Source: Thermococcus sp.
GTDB lineage: Archaea > Methanobacteriota_B > Thermococci > Thermococcales > Thermococcaceae
Assembly (NCBI GenBank): GCA_027075325.1
Contig: JALTBN010000060.1
Location: 156,010-220,009, forward strand
Length of the DNA stretch: 64,000 nucleotides
Direction of reading: 5' to 3'
A program made the translations under genes and the position numbers. The notes beneath the pieces are model-generated. The model had not been told where the DNA came from. It saw only the letters and a program-made list of their open reading frames with translations, and searched no databases. Shown here in pieces: positions 39,436-49,728 of the stretch. Position 1 is the stretch's first letter. Each line of letters opens with the position of its first letter.

Positions 39436-39996
39436 TTAGAGCCTCGTTAGTGTAAAGTACCCGTGCAGTTGCAGATTGTTTTCTCGATGGGCATCACGTA
39501 GAGTCTGGAAAATCTTTGCCACGTTGTCCACAATGTCTTTTTTCATGGAATACTCAAGCCGAACCCCTTTGGGAGATGGACTACCGTACATATGCCCCTT
39601 AAGATTAGAGTAGTCAATCCTCAAACTTGCCCCCCTAATGCCCTTAGAGGCTCTGATGTTCGAGATATACCTGTGGGGCAACGCCATTGAAAGTAGGTAA
39701 TATTTGGCACGCGTAACTGGGACACCAATCCCGAAATCAACCAGTAAAACCGGTCCTATCTTTGTCTGGTTCTTCCAACCGGTTATTAGATATGTCCGGC
39801 GAGCAGTTACTATCTTTAGAACAGATATCTTGTCCCTAAGGACTTTTTTCATGTACGATCCATCTTCCTCATACCATATCAAAGCAGGGATCTCAAGATC
39901 CTTGAAGAGCACCTCGTCGTTCTCGGCCTCTATAATCTCGTTTACCTTCTTCACCTCCGCAGCCAAACGGCTCTCAAACTCCTCCTTCTTCCCCAT
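39436..39996 (-). CDS. Hypothetical protein
   Basis: ORF with plausible start after AT-rich divergent intergenic region; no recognised domain. Confidence 0.6.
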   Translation of the reverse strand: MGKKEEFESRLAAEVKKVNEIIEAENDEVLFKDLEIPALIWYEEDGSYMKKVLRDKISVLKIVTARRTYLITGWKNQTKIGPVLLVDFGIGVPVTRAKYYLLSMALPHRYISNIRASKGIRGASLRIDYSNLKGHMYGSPSPKGVRLEYSMKKDIVDNVAKIFQTLRDAHRENNLQLHGYFTLTRL

Positions 39997-40139
39997 ATGA
40001 ATCCTCCCCAGTGCAGTTTACAATACGTAAGTTGCGATAAAATTCTATTTAAAAGTTTCTATTTACAAAGTTTTTTCTCAGATATCTCCAGTTAATTAAG
40101 CAAAACTCATATAAATATCAAATCCCATCACAATATCTG

Positions 40140-40700
40140 GTGGTCCACGTGGGAATGCTCTCCTTATCTCATGACCAGCAGGCTCTTCTGTATCTTCTCT
40201 ACATCTACACAGAAACTGATGAGAGCAAGTATCTATGGATTAAAGAACTTCACCTAAACGCCCTCATTTACTACCTTATAGAGAGAGGAGTTTTCAGAGA
40301 TTACGACTATGCCCCTAGCTTGGTCACATTCCATGGGGTAAAGATGTACGGAAAGGTGAGCCAAGAAGCTCTCTGGGATATTGAACAGTTCAGAAGAGTG
40401 GGAATAATACAGAAGCTCAAATTTTCAAACAAATTCTACGATGACGTCGGTGCATACCGGCTTCATAATGGTATTTCAAAGATCGAGTCTCTGGTTTCAA
40501 GAGGAGTAATGAGGGAAGTGGAGAAAAGCTTGTCATGCAAAAAAGGTCACAAAATAGTCAGGATAACGGAACACAGGAGGGAAGGACGAACCGTTCTTGA
40601 GACCAAATTTCTCTGCAACGAAAGGGTTGAACTTGTAGATTTCTTTGATGTTAAACGGGTTGAGTATTCCTCAAAAACCTATGTTCCGGAGGGATTCTGA
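40140..40700 (+). CDS. Hypothetical protein (possible winged-helix N-terminus plus Cys-containing C-terminus)
   Basis: ORF abutting next gene (stop at 40700, next start 40701); CKKGH...C residues. Confidence 0.6.
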   Translation: MVHVGMLSLSHDQQALLYLLYIYTETDESKYLWIKELHLNALIYYLIERGVFRDYDYAPSLVTFHGVKMYGKVSQEALWDIEQFRRVGIIQKLKFSNKFYDDVGAYRLHNGISKIESLVSRGVMREVEKSLSCKKGHKIVRITEHRREGRTVLETKFLCNERVELVDFFDVKRVEYSSKTYVPEGF

Positions 40701-42131
40701 GTGGGGGGTAAGAGCTACCTGTACCTAACAGGAAAAACAAGGGTAGTGATCTCGGAGTGGTTGCCCTTCGGGGAGAACAACATCATAGCCCTATCAAAAA
40801 AGCTCGAAACGGACACGAGCAGGGATGCACCCAGCATACTCACAGAGGTAATTGATCCCGAACCGCAGGAGATGCTCTTTGAAACCGATTCAATACCGAC
40901 GATAATCCACGTCATAAACAGCAGGGAGGGGGAGATGGTAGAGTTCAAGGCCACGGTGTCATACGAGGAAACTAACGCGGACATTCAGGAAGAACGCTTT
41001 GGTGTCCACGTTGATAGCCTCGGTAGAATCTTCTATGGGATGGGCATAATGGAAGCAGAAGGGAAAAGGGGCCGCTACAGCATCGATGCAGTATCAGCGA
41101 TACTAGCGGACGTGGTCCACGACAGCTCCCGGATGCTCAACACAATAGTTTCAAAATACCACAAGAGACTTCTTGAACTCATTTACTTTAACGAACCCCT
41201 TCAAAGGGATAAGTTCTTCTTGGTTTTTTCAGAAGCTTTTGACCCCGAACTAAACGAGGATGAACTAAGAAGGTTCACGCCTGGAATTCTGGAGTTAAAA
41301 CAGGTTCTAGGTTCAATAAAGTCAATAACAACCCTAAAAGACGGAACTATTCTAATCATCGGGATTCAGGGGGCTGTAGCCGTCGGGGAGCATTCGTTTG
41401 AACATGAAGAAACTCTGCTAATGTACGCGTTTCTCAAAAGCATAGAAAACGCCCTTAACAACTCCCTGGCCCGAATGTGGCGGGCTTGGGACATGTCAGA
41501 AGAACTCAAGGGGTTGGTGTTCTCGTCTCGGGGAAGAGGGGTTACATCCCTACGCGAGGTCAACCAAGCTATCAGCGAACTCCAGAGCGACGTCTCAATA
41601 ATCAAGTCAATCTTTCAGTACCTCCAAAGCACCATTGGAAGTCTCAGCGATGCCATGGTGACAAGGAACACAGAAAACCCCCTGTGGGACATCCTTAACA
41701 TGAAGGAAAACCTTGAGATACTCGACAGACGGGTGAGGGATGCAATGCCCGTCGCGGAAGCCCTCTCAAGGGAAGTCGACAGCTTGGCCAACGCTGGGAA
41801 CACCCTTTTAGATGCATCAATATCTAACGTGATGGATGCTGTCAAGGAGAATACTCGTCGCTATGTGGCCATAGGAGAGGCGCTGGAGTTGCTTGAAATC
41901 GGCATCTTTGGGGTTTATGCAATAGAACTGCTGCACATTCTATTCCAGTACAGCGGACTGGAGGAGGATTTGCTCAAAATAATCTTCCTCGGATTGCCTG
42001 CAACATTCTGGCTCATTATAATCGTAGGGATAGGCGGTATATTCCTCGCGTGGTACCTGATGAAGTGGACAAAAAGGCGTATTCTCAACGGGAAAACTGC
42101 CAAGATAGTCTCTTCAAACATGGAGAGATGA
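40701..42131 (+). CDS. Uncharacterised membrane protein, soluble/helical N-terminus and two C-terminal hydrophobic segments (CorA-like topology)
   Basis: C-terminus ELLEIGIFGVYAIELLHIL...ATFWLIIIVGIGGIFLAWYLMKWTKRR; GTG start. Confidence 0.6.
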   Translation: MGGKSYLYLTGKTRVVISEWLPFGENNIIALSKKLETDTSRDAPSILTEVIDPEPQEMLFETDSIPTIIHVINSREGEMVEFKATVSYEETNADIQEERFGVHVDSLGRIFYGMGIMEAEGKRGRYSIDAVSAILADVVHDSSRMLNTIVSKYHKRLLELIYFNEPLQRDKFFLVFSEAFDPELNEDELRRFTPGILELKQVLGSIKSITTLKDGTILIIGIQGAVAVGEHSFEHEETLLMYAFLKSIENALNNSLARMWRAWDMSEELKGLVFSSRGRGVTSLREVNQAISELQSDVSIIKSIFQYLQSTIGSLSDAMVTRNTENPLWDILNMKENLEILDRRVRDAMPVAEALSREVDSLANAGNTLLDASISNVMDAVKENTRRYVAIGEALELLEIGIFGVYAIELLHILFQYSGLEEDLLKIIFLGLPATFWLIIIVGIGGIFLAWYLMKWTKRRILNGKTAKIVSSNMER

Positions 42132-42240
42132 AAGCAACTCCTACTCCCACGAGCCTAAAACCCAAAAGCTCACCGTTCAGTTAGGGCATCCAGCAAACCC
42201 TTTTAAAACCGCCCCACAAGTTGGGTCGAGAGGGAGGAAT

Positions 42241-44016
42241 ATGGACGGCGAGGACTTCAGGAGAGCAGTTGAGGAGCTAGCCAAGACCGTGCTTTCCGGC
42301 GAGATAAAGACGCGTGAGGAGCTTAACCGCTACAAGATAGTCGTGTCGCGTAAGTATCACCTCTCAAAGATTCCGGGAAACTCGGATATCCTGAAGGCGA
42401 TTCCAGAGGGGGAGCGCGAGCGCTTTAGGGATTTGCTCAAGAGAAAGCCGACGAGGACTATAAGCGGTGTTGCGGTAGTCGCGATGATGACCAAGCCGTT
42501 TCCCTGCCCCCACGGGCGCTGCATCTACTGCCCCGGCGGACCGGCCGTTGGCTCCCCACAGAGCTACACCGGAAAGGAGCCTTCCGCGCTGAGGGCAGTC
42601 CAGAGCGCCTATCATCCGTACATCATCATGATGCGCCGCCTCAAACAGCTCACCGACATAGGCCACGACGTCGACAAGGTAGAGGTCATAATCCAGGGTG
42701 GAACCTTCCCAGCGGTCGACCTCGATTACCAGGAGTGGTACATCAAAGAGGCGTTCAAGGCAATGAACGACTTCCCGCACTTCAGGGAAATTGAGAACCT
42801 TGAGGAGAAGCTCGTACGGCTGATAGTGAAGAAAGACGAGTCGGTTTTCGAGGAAGACCCCAAGTTCCGCGAGGCCTGGCTTAAAACCCACAGGAAGCCC
42901 TACTACTACCTTGAGGACGAGCAGAGAAAGAACGAGAGGGGGAAGGTGAGAATGGTTGGCCTGACGATAGAGACGCGCCCGGACTGGGCCTTCGAGAGGC
43001 ACATCGACAGGATGCTCAAACTCGGAACCACCCGCGTCGAGCTCGGCGTCCAGACTGTGTTCAACTTCATCCATGAGAGGACCCGGCGCGGCCACGGCGT
43101 CGAGGAGATAGTTAAGGCGACCCAGCTTCTCCGCGATGCCGGCCTTAAAATCAACTACCACATAATGCCCGGTCTTCCTGGAAGCAACTTCGAGCGCGAC
43201 CTCTACACGTTCAGGGCCATCTTCGAGGACTCCCGCTTCAGGCCCGACATGCTCAAGATATACCCGACGCTTGTGACGGCCGACGCTCCCCTCTACGCGT
43301 GGTACAAGGCCGGCAAATACAGACCTTACACGACGGAAGAGGCCGTTGAGCTGCTCGTTGAGGCCTACAAGCACTTCCCCAAGTGGGTCCGCGTCATGAG
43401 GATCCAGCGCGACATTCCGGCCAAGCTCATAGTTGCTGGAGTGAAGCACTCCAACCTGGGCCAGCTCGTCTTCAACGAGCTCGTGAAGCGCGGGATAAGG
43501 CCGAGGGAGATTAGGTTTAGAGAAGTCGGTCACATGATGGAGAAGTTCGGGATAGAGCCGGAGATCGAGCACATTGAGCTCCTCCGCGAGGACTACGACG
43601 CCGCCGGCGGAAGGGAGATATTCCTCAGCTTCGAGGACACGAAGAACGACATCCTCATAGGCTTCATCCGCCTGAGGGTTCCGAGCGAGAAGGCTCACAG
43701 GAAGGAGATAAACTGCTGTCCTTCGGCGATAGTCAGGGAGCTCCACGTCTACGGCCCGCTCGTGCCGATAGGTGGCAAACCCAAGTACGAGTGGCAACAC
43801 CGCGGCTACGGCAGGGAACTGCTCGCCGAGGCGGAGAGGATAGCGAGGGAGGAGTTCGACGTCAGGAAGATGCTCGTCATAAGCGGCGTCGGCGTGAGGG
43901 ACTACTACCGGAAGTTCGGCTACCGGAAGAACGGCCCCTACGTTGCCAAGCGGCTCGACAGGGGCTACGCGGACTACGGGCCCGACGGGAAGTTCGACGC
44001 CCATTTGAACACGTGA
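42241..44016 (+). CDS. elp3: Elp3 tRNA uridine(34) acetyltransferase (radical SAM + GNAT)
   Basis: CPHGRCIYCPGG radical SAM motif; C-terminal GNAT YEWQHRGYGRELLAEAERIAREEF. Confidence 0.95.
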   Translation: MDGEDFRRAVEELAKTVLSGEIKTREELNRYKIVVSRKYHLSKIPGNSDILKAIPEGERERFRDLLKRKPTRTISGVAVVAMMTKPFPCPHGRCIYCPGGPAVGSPQSYTGKEPSALRAVQSAYHPYIIMMRRLKQLTDIGHDVDKVEVIIQGGTFPAVDLDYQEWYIKEAFKAMNDFPHFREIENLEEKLVRLIVKKDESVFEEDPKFREAWLKTHRKPYYYLEDEQRKNERGKVRMVGLTIETRPDWAFERHIDRMLKLGTTRVELGVQTVFNFIHERTRRGHGVEEIVKATQLLRDAGLKINYHIMPGLPGSNFERDLYTFRAIFEDSRFRPDMLKIYPTLVTADAPLYAWYKAGKYRPYTTEEAVELLVEAYKHFPKWVRVMRIQRDIPAKLIVAGVKHSNLGQLVFNELVKRGIRPREIRFREVGHMMEKFGIEPEIEHIELLREDYDAAGGREIFLSFEDTKNDILIGFIRLRVPSEKAHRKEINCCPSAIVRELHVYGPLVPIGGKPKYEWQHRGYGRELLAEAERIAREEFDVRKMLVISGVGVRDYYRKFGYRKNGPYVAKRLDRGYADYGPDGKFDAHLNT

Positions 44017-44025
44017 GGTGGCTCC

Positions 44026-44553
44026 ATGAGGTTCAAACCCAAACCCTTCACCGAGCCCGTGTCGTTCAAATGCCTCTACTGCCTCGACTGCTGCAGGGGG
44101 AGGCATATCTACCTGACCCTCAGGGACATCGAGAGGATCGCGAGGGCGGGCCACGATCCCCAGGACTTCGTTACGTTCTCCGTTGAGGGCAATAAAATCC
44201 ACTTCGTCCTCGCGGTGAGGGAGTGGGACCTCGGCTGCGTCTTCCACGACCCCGAGACCGGGAAGTGCACCATCCACGAGGTCAACCCCATAATCTGCCG
44301 CATCTACCCCTTCATGGTCTCGAGGAAGCCTCTCGGCGTTGAGGGGGAGCGGCCCTTCGAGTACAAGGGCGAAAAACTCTGGCTTTACTACGACGAGAGC
44401 TGCCCTGGGATAAACGCGGAGGAACCCGAAACCACGATAAGCCCGGAGGAGATAGCGGAGCTGGGCCTCCAGTTCGAGAGGGAGTTTGAGGGGACGAATA
44501 TGAGCAGCTTTGCGGAGCTGATAGAGCGGCTTGAAGGGGATGGTGATGGCTGA
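44026..44553 (+). CDS. YkgJ-type zinc/iron-chelating cysteine-rich protein
   Basis: [27 protein letters not shown]...[26 protein letters not shown]. Confidence 0.8.
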   Translation: MRFKPKPFTEPVSFKCLYCLDCCRGRHIYLTLRDIERIARAGHDPQDFVTFSVEGNKIHFVLAVREWDLGCVFHDPETGKCTIHEVNPIICRIYPFMVSRKPLGVEGERPFEYKGEKLWLYYDESCPGINAEEPETTISPEEIAELGLQFEREFEGTNMSSFAELIERLEGDGDG

Positions 44554-45052
44554 GTCCCTCAGGTACAGGCGCGCTTCATCGTGGGAATACGACTTAATCC
44601 TCCGCGAGGCCGAGAAGTACGGCGAGCTCAGGCACCACACCTTCGCGGTGGTTGAGGGCAGGTTCCGCGACGTCTACGCCGTGAACGAGAGGGTCTGGGC
44701 CGAGATAGAGGGGCTCAGGATGAAGTCCTATGCCTACGGCACCTTCGTCGGCACGATAAAGGTGGATAAGAACCTCGTGGAGAAGTTCTACCCCAACGTC
44801 GAGTTCTTCTATTTCGTGAAGGTCGAGAGGAACTATGCCCTATTGACCCCGAAGGCGGGCTTCCTCTTCACGACAGGGAAGGACGTCCCGAGGAGCGGTG
44901 TGCGCTCTTACAACTGGCAGGGGACGAAGAAGCTGGTAATCTACGACGAAAATGGGATAATCCTCGGCATAGGCAGGATAAACCCAGAGAGCAAAAGGAA
45001 GTTCATTCTGAACGTCATCGACATCGGGGAGTTTCTGAGGAGAAACCGCTGA
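44546..45052 (+). CDS. PUA-like domain protein (NIP7/TGT-related RNA-binding)
   Basis: [47 protein letters not shown]-terminal [14 protein letters not shown]. Confidence 0.65.
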   Translation: MAESLRYRRASSWEYDLILREAEKYGELRHHTFAVVEGRFRDVYAVNERVWAEIEGLRMKSYAYGTFVGTIKVDKNLVEKFYPNVEFFYFVKVERNYALLTPKAGFLFTTGKDVPRSGVRSYNWQGTKKLVIYDENGIILGIGRINPESKRKFILNVIDIGEFLRRNR

Positions 45053-45127
45053 CTTTTCTTACCCAACGTAACCTTTTTAAGGGGTTTGGGGATAGAACCT
45101 AATGGTAACAAAAGGTAACTAAAGGGG

Positions 45128-45883
45128 GTGATGCCCATGATCAAGCGCGTCCGGACGGGCATCCCAGGGATGGACGAGATACTCCAAGGGGGAATTCCAG
45201 AGCGGAACGTGGTTCTTCTCAGCGGCGGCCCGGGAACGGGGAAGAGCATCTTCAGCCAGCAGTTCATCTGGAACGGTCTCCAGATGGGCGAGCCCGGAAT
45301 CTACGTCGCCCTCGAGGAGCACCCGGTTCAGGTCAGGCAGAACATGGCCGGGTTCGGCTGGGACGTCAGGAAGTACGAGGAGGAAGGACTGTTCGCAATG
45401 GTCGATGCATTCACAGCTGGAATAGGCAAGAGCAAGGAGTACGAGAAGTACATAGTCCACGATTTAACGGACGTCAGGGAGTTCATAGACGTCCTCAGGA
45501 CGGCCATTAAGGATCTCAACGCAAAGCGCGTTGTCATCGACTCCGTTACGACGCTCTACATCAACAAGCCGGCCCTGGCGAGGGGCATCGTCATGCAGCT
45601 CAAGAGAGTCTTAGCCGGTCTCGGCGTCACGAGCATCTTCGTCAGCCAGATAAGCGTCGGTGAGCGCGGCTTCGGTGGGCCGGGAGTCGAACACGGCGTC
45701 GACGGCATAATCCGTCTCGATTTGGACGAGATAGACGGAGAGCTGAAGCGCTCTCTGATAGTCTGGAAGATGCGCGGGACGAGCCACAGCATGAGGAGGC
45801 ACCCCTTCGAGATAACCGACAGGGGTATAGTCGTTCACCACGACAAAGTTCTGAAGAGGAAGGGAGTTGTGGAAACTGAGTGA
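45128..45883 (+). CDS. KaiC/RadA-like P-loop ATPase (KaiC domain protein)
   Basis: [38 protein letters not shown]; start may be ATG 45137. Confidence 0.9.
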   Translation: MMPMIKRVRTGIPGMDEILQGGIPERNVVLLSGGPGTGKSIFSQQFIWNGLQMGEPGIYVALEEHPVQVRQNMAGFGWDVRKYEEEGLFAMVDAFTAGIGKSKEYEKYIVHDLTDVREFIDVLRTAIKDLNAKRVVIDSVTTLYINKPALARGIVMQLKRVLAGLGVTSIFVSQISVGERGFGGPGVEHGVDGIIRLDLDEIDGELKRSLIVWKMRGTSHSMRRHPFEITDRGIVVHHDKVLKRKGVVETE

Positions 45884-45905
45884 AAAACTGAAAGGGGGTG
45901 AGAGG

Positions 45906-46409
45906 ATGGAGGTTCCGCTGAACCCGATTGGAAGGGAGGAGATACACAGGCTCGAGAGTGTGCTCCTCTTCGCGACGCTCTTCAGGCCTGAAGTGATAGA
46001 GCTGATAAAGGACCCGGCAGAGAGGCTCACCTGGGTCGACAGCTTGGCGGTTGCTGCTGGAGCGATAGCCAGGGAGAAGGCCGGCATGACCGTTTCAGAG
46101 ATAGCGGAAGAGCTTGGCAGGACCGAGGCAACCATCAGGAAGCACCTCAAGGGCGAGACCAAGGCAGGCCAGCTCGTCAGGGAGACCTACGAGCAGATAA
46201 AGGCGGGCAAGCTCGATGAACTCGTCAGGAACATCGAGATATTAGCTGGCGGCGGGAAACTCGTTCCAGAAGAGGAGTGCAGGAAGCTCGAGGAGAAAGT
46301 CAGAGAGCTTGAGGAGGAGAACCGCGAGCTGAAGGCCAAGGTCGAGAACGTCAGGAAAATCCTGGACGACGCCCTTGAGAGGGTAAAAGAAATAGAAAAG
46401 CTGCTGTGA
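45906..46409 (+). CDS. HTH/coiled-coil transcriptional regulator-like protein
   Basis: MTVSEIAEELGRTEATIRKHLKGETKAGQLV HTH, C-terminal coiled coil. Confidence 0.8.
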   Translation: MEVPLNPIGREEIHRLESVLLFATLFRPEVIELIKDPAERLTWVDSLAVAAGAIAREKAGMTVSEIAEELGRTEATIRKHLKGETKAGQLVRETYEQIKAGKLDELVRNIEILAGGGKLVPEEECRKLEEKVRELEEENRELKAKVENVRKILDDALERVKEIEKLL

Positions 46410-46414
46410 GCCTC

Positions 46415-46843
46415 TTAACCCTTTCCGTTTGTTCTGTTGAGGGCTTCTTCCCACGTCATGATCATGTGGGTGTAGGTGTTGTCGTCCTCGTATATGCCGC
46501 GCTTTATCTCGGAGACGTGGGCGTACTTGGCGCCGATTTTGTCAAGGATGTAGTCGGTGGCAGCCTCAGGGTCTGCCTTTGTGCCGCATGTGTAGACGTC
46601 TATTGCGGCGTACCCGTTCTCCGGCCAGGTGTGTATCGAGAGGTGGCTCTCTGCGACGACGACCATCCCGCTGACGCCGGTTGGGGAGAACTTGAAGAAG
46701 TGGGTCATCTTAACTTCCATCTTACCTATCTTTGCGGCCTCAAGGAATATCTCCCTGAGCTTGTTAGCGTCACTGAGTATCTCGGGATCGCAACCTGCAG
46801 CCTCAACCACGTAGTGAAAACCTATCGTCTCTATCTCGCTCAT
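46415..46843 (-). CDS. speD: S-adenosylmethionine decarboxylase proenzyme
   Basis: ESHLSIHTWPENGYAAIDVYTCG self-processing site. Confidence 0.95.
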   Translation of the reverse strand: MSEIETIGFHYVVEAAGCDPEILSDANKLREIFLEAAKIGKMEVKMTHFFKFSPTGVSGMVVVAESHLSIHTWPENGYAAIDVYTCGTKADPEAATDYILDKIGAKYAHVSEIKRGIYEDDNTYTHMIMTWEEALNRTNGKG

Positions 46844-47179
46844 GGTCCTCACCTGTCTCCTTACTGTGGGCTTCCCTTTTTAAACTTAAGCCCCAATTGG
46901 GGAGAGAGTAACCGCCCTTTCCAGGTTTTATCGACTTTGAACAGTCTGGGAATTCAATGAGATATAATGTGGTCGTCGTTTTGCTTCTATACGGCTGGTT
47001 GAAGGGAAAAATTGATTTTCCGATTTTTTGCCCTCCTGCTTTTTTTGTTGTCGGTCTCTTGCTGGGAATCAGTGGACCACTAATTTTAAAACTGCGGCCC
47101 TTCATTATGGGTAGAGGGAATTCAATCGGAGTGTTCCCAGTGCTGTTTAAAGAATCCAAAAATTTCGAGGGGTGTTACT

Positions 47180-48121
47180 ATGGCCTCAAAGAAGAAGGTT
47201 CGTGAAAAAGACGGCCTCTCAAGTGGGGAGAGGTTTCTCAACGAGAAACGGAGGAGGCTCTCCTTCCTTGTTAAAATGGAACCCAGGAAGATGGTGCTCT
47301 ACCCACTGATAATCTTTTTGATAGCGGCCCTCATTCTGGCGGTTCACCCGCCGGAGAAGGGAATCGACCTCAAGGGAGGAGTGGTCATTACCATTTACAA
47401 TGTCAATGCGAATCCGGACGACGTGGCTTCGTACGTCCACCAGAAAACTGGAATCTCTGTTCACGCAGAGAGCTTCAAATACCTCAGTGGCACTACAGGG
47501 ATAAGGCTTTACGCCCCGGCAGGTGCAAATTCCGATGTTATTGTGTCCGCTCTGAAGGAGAAATATCCCAACGCGGAGATAACCCCAATGACGGTCGACC
47601 CGACGTTCGGTAGGATAGCTCAGAAGCAGGGAATAAAAGCAATCATCTACGCGTTCCTTGGGATGGCGGTCGTCGTGTTCCTGTTCTTCAGGGATCTCGT
47701 CCCCTCGGGAACCATAATATTCTCTGCCTTCTCGGACATGGTGATAGCGCTCGCCACGATGGGGCTCCTCGGGATCAACCTAACCACCGCAACCATAGCC
47801 GCCCTTCTCATGCTCATAGGTTACACCGTCGACAGCAACATCCTCCTGACCACTAGGCTCCTCAAGAGGAAGGAGGACACCCCCGAGGAAGCTTACCTGT
47901 CCGCGGTCTCGACGGGTTTCACGATGAGCACTACCACTCTTGGGGCCCTCTTCGTCCTGTGGCTTGTCTCGACCTCGGAAGTTATAGACAACATCACCAT
48001 CGTTCTCATATTCGGTCTCCTCGCGGACTTCATGAACACCTGGATACTGAACGCGGGTGTCCTGAGGTGGTACATCTCAAGCCCGCTTCACTTCAGCATA
48101 AAGCTTGGGAGGGGTAAGTGA
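47180..48121 (+). CDS. secF: Protein-export membrane protein SecF
   Basis: GIDLKGGVVITI, six-TM SSD region, LLMLIGYTVDSNILLTTRLLKRKEDT. Confidence 0.93.
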   Translation: MASKKKVREKDGLSSGERFLNEKRRRLSFLVKMEPRKMVLYPLIIFLIAALILAVHPPEKGIDLKGGVVITIYNVNANPDDVASYVHQKTGISVHAESFKYLSGTTGIRLYAPAGANSDVIVSALKEKYPNAEITPMTVDPTFGRIAQKQGIKAIIYAFLGMAVVVFLFFRDLVPSGTIIFSAFSDMVIALATMGLLGINLTTATIAALLMLIGYTVDSNILLTTRLLKRKEDTPEEAYLSAVSTGFTMSTTTLGALFVLWLVSTSEVIDNITIVLIFGLLADFMNTWILNAGVLRWYISSPLHFSIKLGRGK

Positions 48122-49695
48122 TGGCGAGACGCAGAAAGAGCCTCAAGAAGCTCCTCCTTAACTGGAGGGTTCTCCTGCTCATCCTGTTCCTCGTCGGCTC
48201 ACTGGCTTCAATAGCGGCCTACGGCCTGACGTACGGTATAGACATAGGCGGCGGTGTTGCACTGGTTGCGAAGCCCGATCACCCCGTTAGCGGCGACACG
48301 GTCAACGGGATAATCACATCCCTGCAGAACAGGGTAAACACCTTCGGTATCAAGGACATCTCGATAGAGGCCCAGCATGAGTCAGAAACCGGTGAGACCC
48401 TCTTCGTCATAAAGGTCGCCAACGTCACCCTTGAGGAAGCGAAGCAGATAAAGAACATAATAGAGAGCCAGGGTGTCCTCTACCTTGAGTTCGATGGGAA
48501 GGTCTTCGCCACCGGTTCAGACGTTACCGTCCCCTCCGGTCAGTACGGTCTGGATCTTCAGAAGGGACCGACCAACTGGCGCGTTGGCTTCCAGCTCTCC
48601 GACAAGGCTCAGAACAACTTCAAGAAGATTGCCTCCCACAAGGTCGGCTGGCCCGTTGACATCTTCCTTGACCCGCCCGTTAACTCCCTCATGGTCGTTT
48701 CACCCCAGGTCTACCAGGAGCTTCAGGACGTCAACGCCTTCAACGGTGAGGCGGGTGTCCAGGCCCCGACCCTCCTTGAGAGGATTCAGGAAGCCCTCAA
48801 CATAACCGTCATCCAGTACTCCAACCAGACCCCGGAGGAGATAGTTAACAACGCCACCGCACTTAACAAGACAGCCATAATCTTGGCCGATGTCCCCAAG
48901 GGCATCTACAGCAACGTGAGCAGTATTGTAAAGAACGACAACCTCAAGATAGCAGTCTCGTATTACACCCCCCAGAACGGCGAGGATTATCCCTCTTTTG
49001 TCAGGAGGGTACTCCACCTCTACGGTCCGTATTCCCTTGCCTTTGACCCCGCAGAGGGCAACCAGGCCCAGCTTGAGATAACAGGTGGAGCCGCCACCAA
49101 AGAGGCCGCACTTGATGAGGCCAAGATGATGTACGCCGTCCTCAGGAGCGGTTCTCTGGCCGTTAAGCTCCACGTCATAAGCGAGCAGTACATCTCCCCG
49201 ACCCTCGGTCAGGACTTCAAGAAGCAGGCTGGGATAGCAGGACTGGGAGCCCTCATAGCCGTCCTCCTCATAGTCTACTTCCACTACAGGCGCTGGAAAA
49301 TAGCCATACCCGTTGCGAGCACGAGTCTGTTCGAGGTTACCATAATCCTTGGAATAGCCGCCCTTATCCACTGGAACCTCGACCTCCCGAGTATCGCGGG
49401 TATCATAGCCGCCATAGGTACGGGAGTCGACCAGCAGGTTGTTATAACCGACGAACTCCTTGGAGGCACCGGCTCCGTCCTCAGGAGAAGCACGCTCAGT
49501 AGGATGGCCAGGGCTTTCTTCGTTATCCTTGCCTCAGCGACGACCACGATAGTTGCAATGAGCTTCCTCCTCATCTACTTCGTTGGTACCCTCAAGGGAT
49601 TCGCTGTGACCACCATACTCGGTGTCCTCGTTGGAATACTCGTTACCAGGCCAGCGTACGCCGAGATAGCCAAATACCTCCTCACGGAGGGCTGA
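48118..49695 (+). CDS. secD: Preprotein translocase subunit SecD
   Basis: GIDIGGGVALV, VLRSGSLAVKLHVISEQYISPTLGQDF, GTGVDQQVVITDELLG. Confidence 0.93.
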   Translation: MMARRRKSLKKLLLNWRVLLLILFLVGSLASIAAYGLTYGIDIGGGVALVAKPDHPVSGDTVNGIITSLQNRVNTFGIKDISIEAQHESETGETLFVIKVANVTLEEAKQIKNIIESQGVLYLEFDGKVFATGSDVTVPSGQYGLDLQKGPTNWRVGFQLSDKAQNNFKKIASHKVGWPVDIFLDPPVNSLMVVSPQVYQELQDVNAFNGEAGVQAPTLLERIQEALNITVIQYSNQTPEEIVNNATALNKTAIILADVPKGIYSNVSSIVKNDNLKIAVSYYTPQNGEDYPSFVRRVLHLYGPYSLAFDPAEGNQAQLEITGGAATKEAALDEAKMMYAVLRSGSLAVKLHVISEQYISPTLGQDFKKQAGIAGLGALIAVLLIVYFHYRRWKIAIPVASTSLFEVTIILGIAALIHWNLDLPSIAGIIAAIGTGVDQQVVITDELLGGTGSVLRRSTLSRMARAFFVILASATTTIVAMSFLLIYFVGTLKGFAVTTILGVLVGILVTRPAYAEIAKYLLTEG

Positions 49696-49728
49696 TTTTC
49701 TTTTCTTTACTTCCTGACAATTGCAGCG

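Noticed and set aside
42364-44640. 758-aa minus-strand ORF opposite elp3
   Set aside because: Shadow ORF of a GC-rich conserved gene; translation is low-complexity Arg/Leu/Val/Glu/Pro-rich with no motif, while the plus strand encodes clear Elp3 and YkgJ-like proteins
46957-47205. 82-aa hydrophobic plus-strand ORF before secF
   Set aside because: Overlaps the secF start and has no supporting motif or clear ribosome-binding site; probably the secF leader or promoter region
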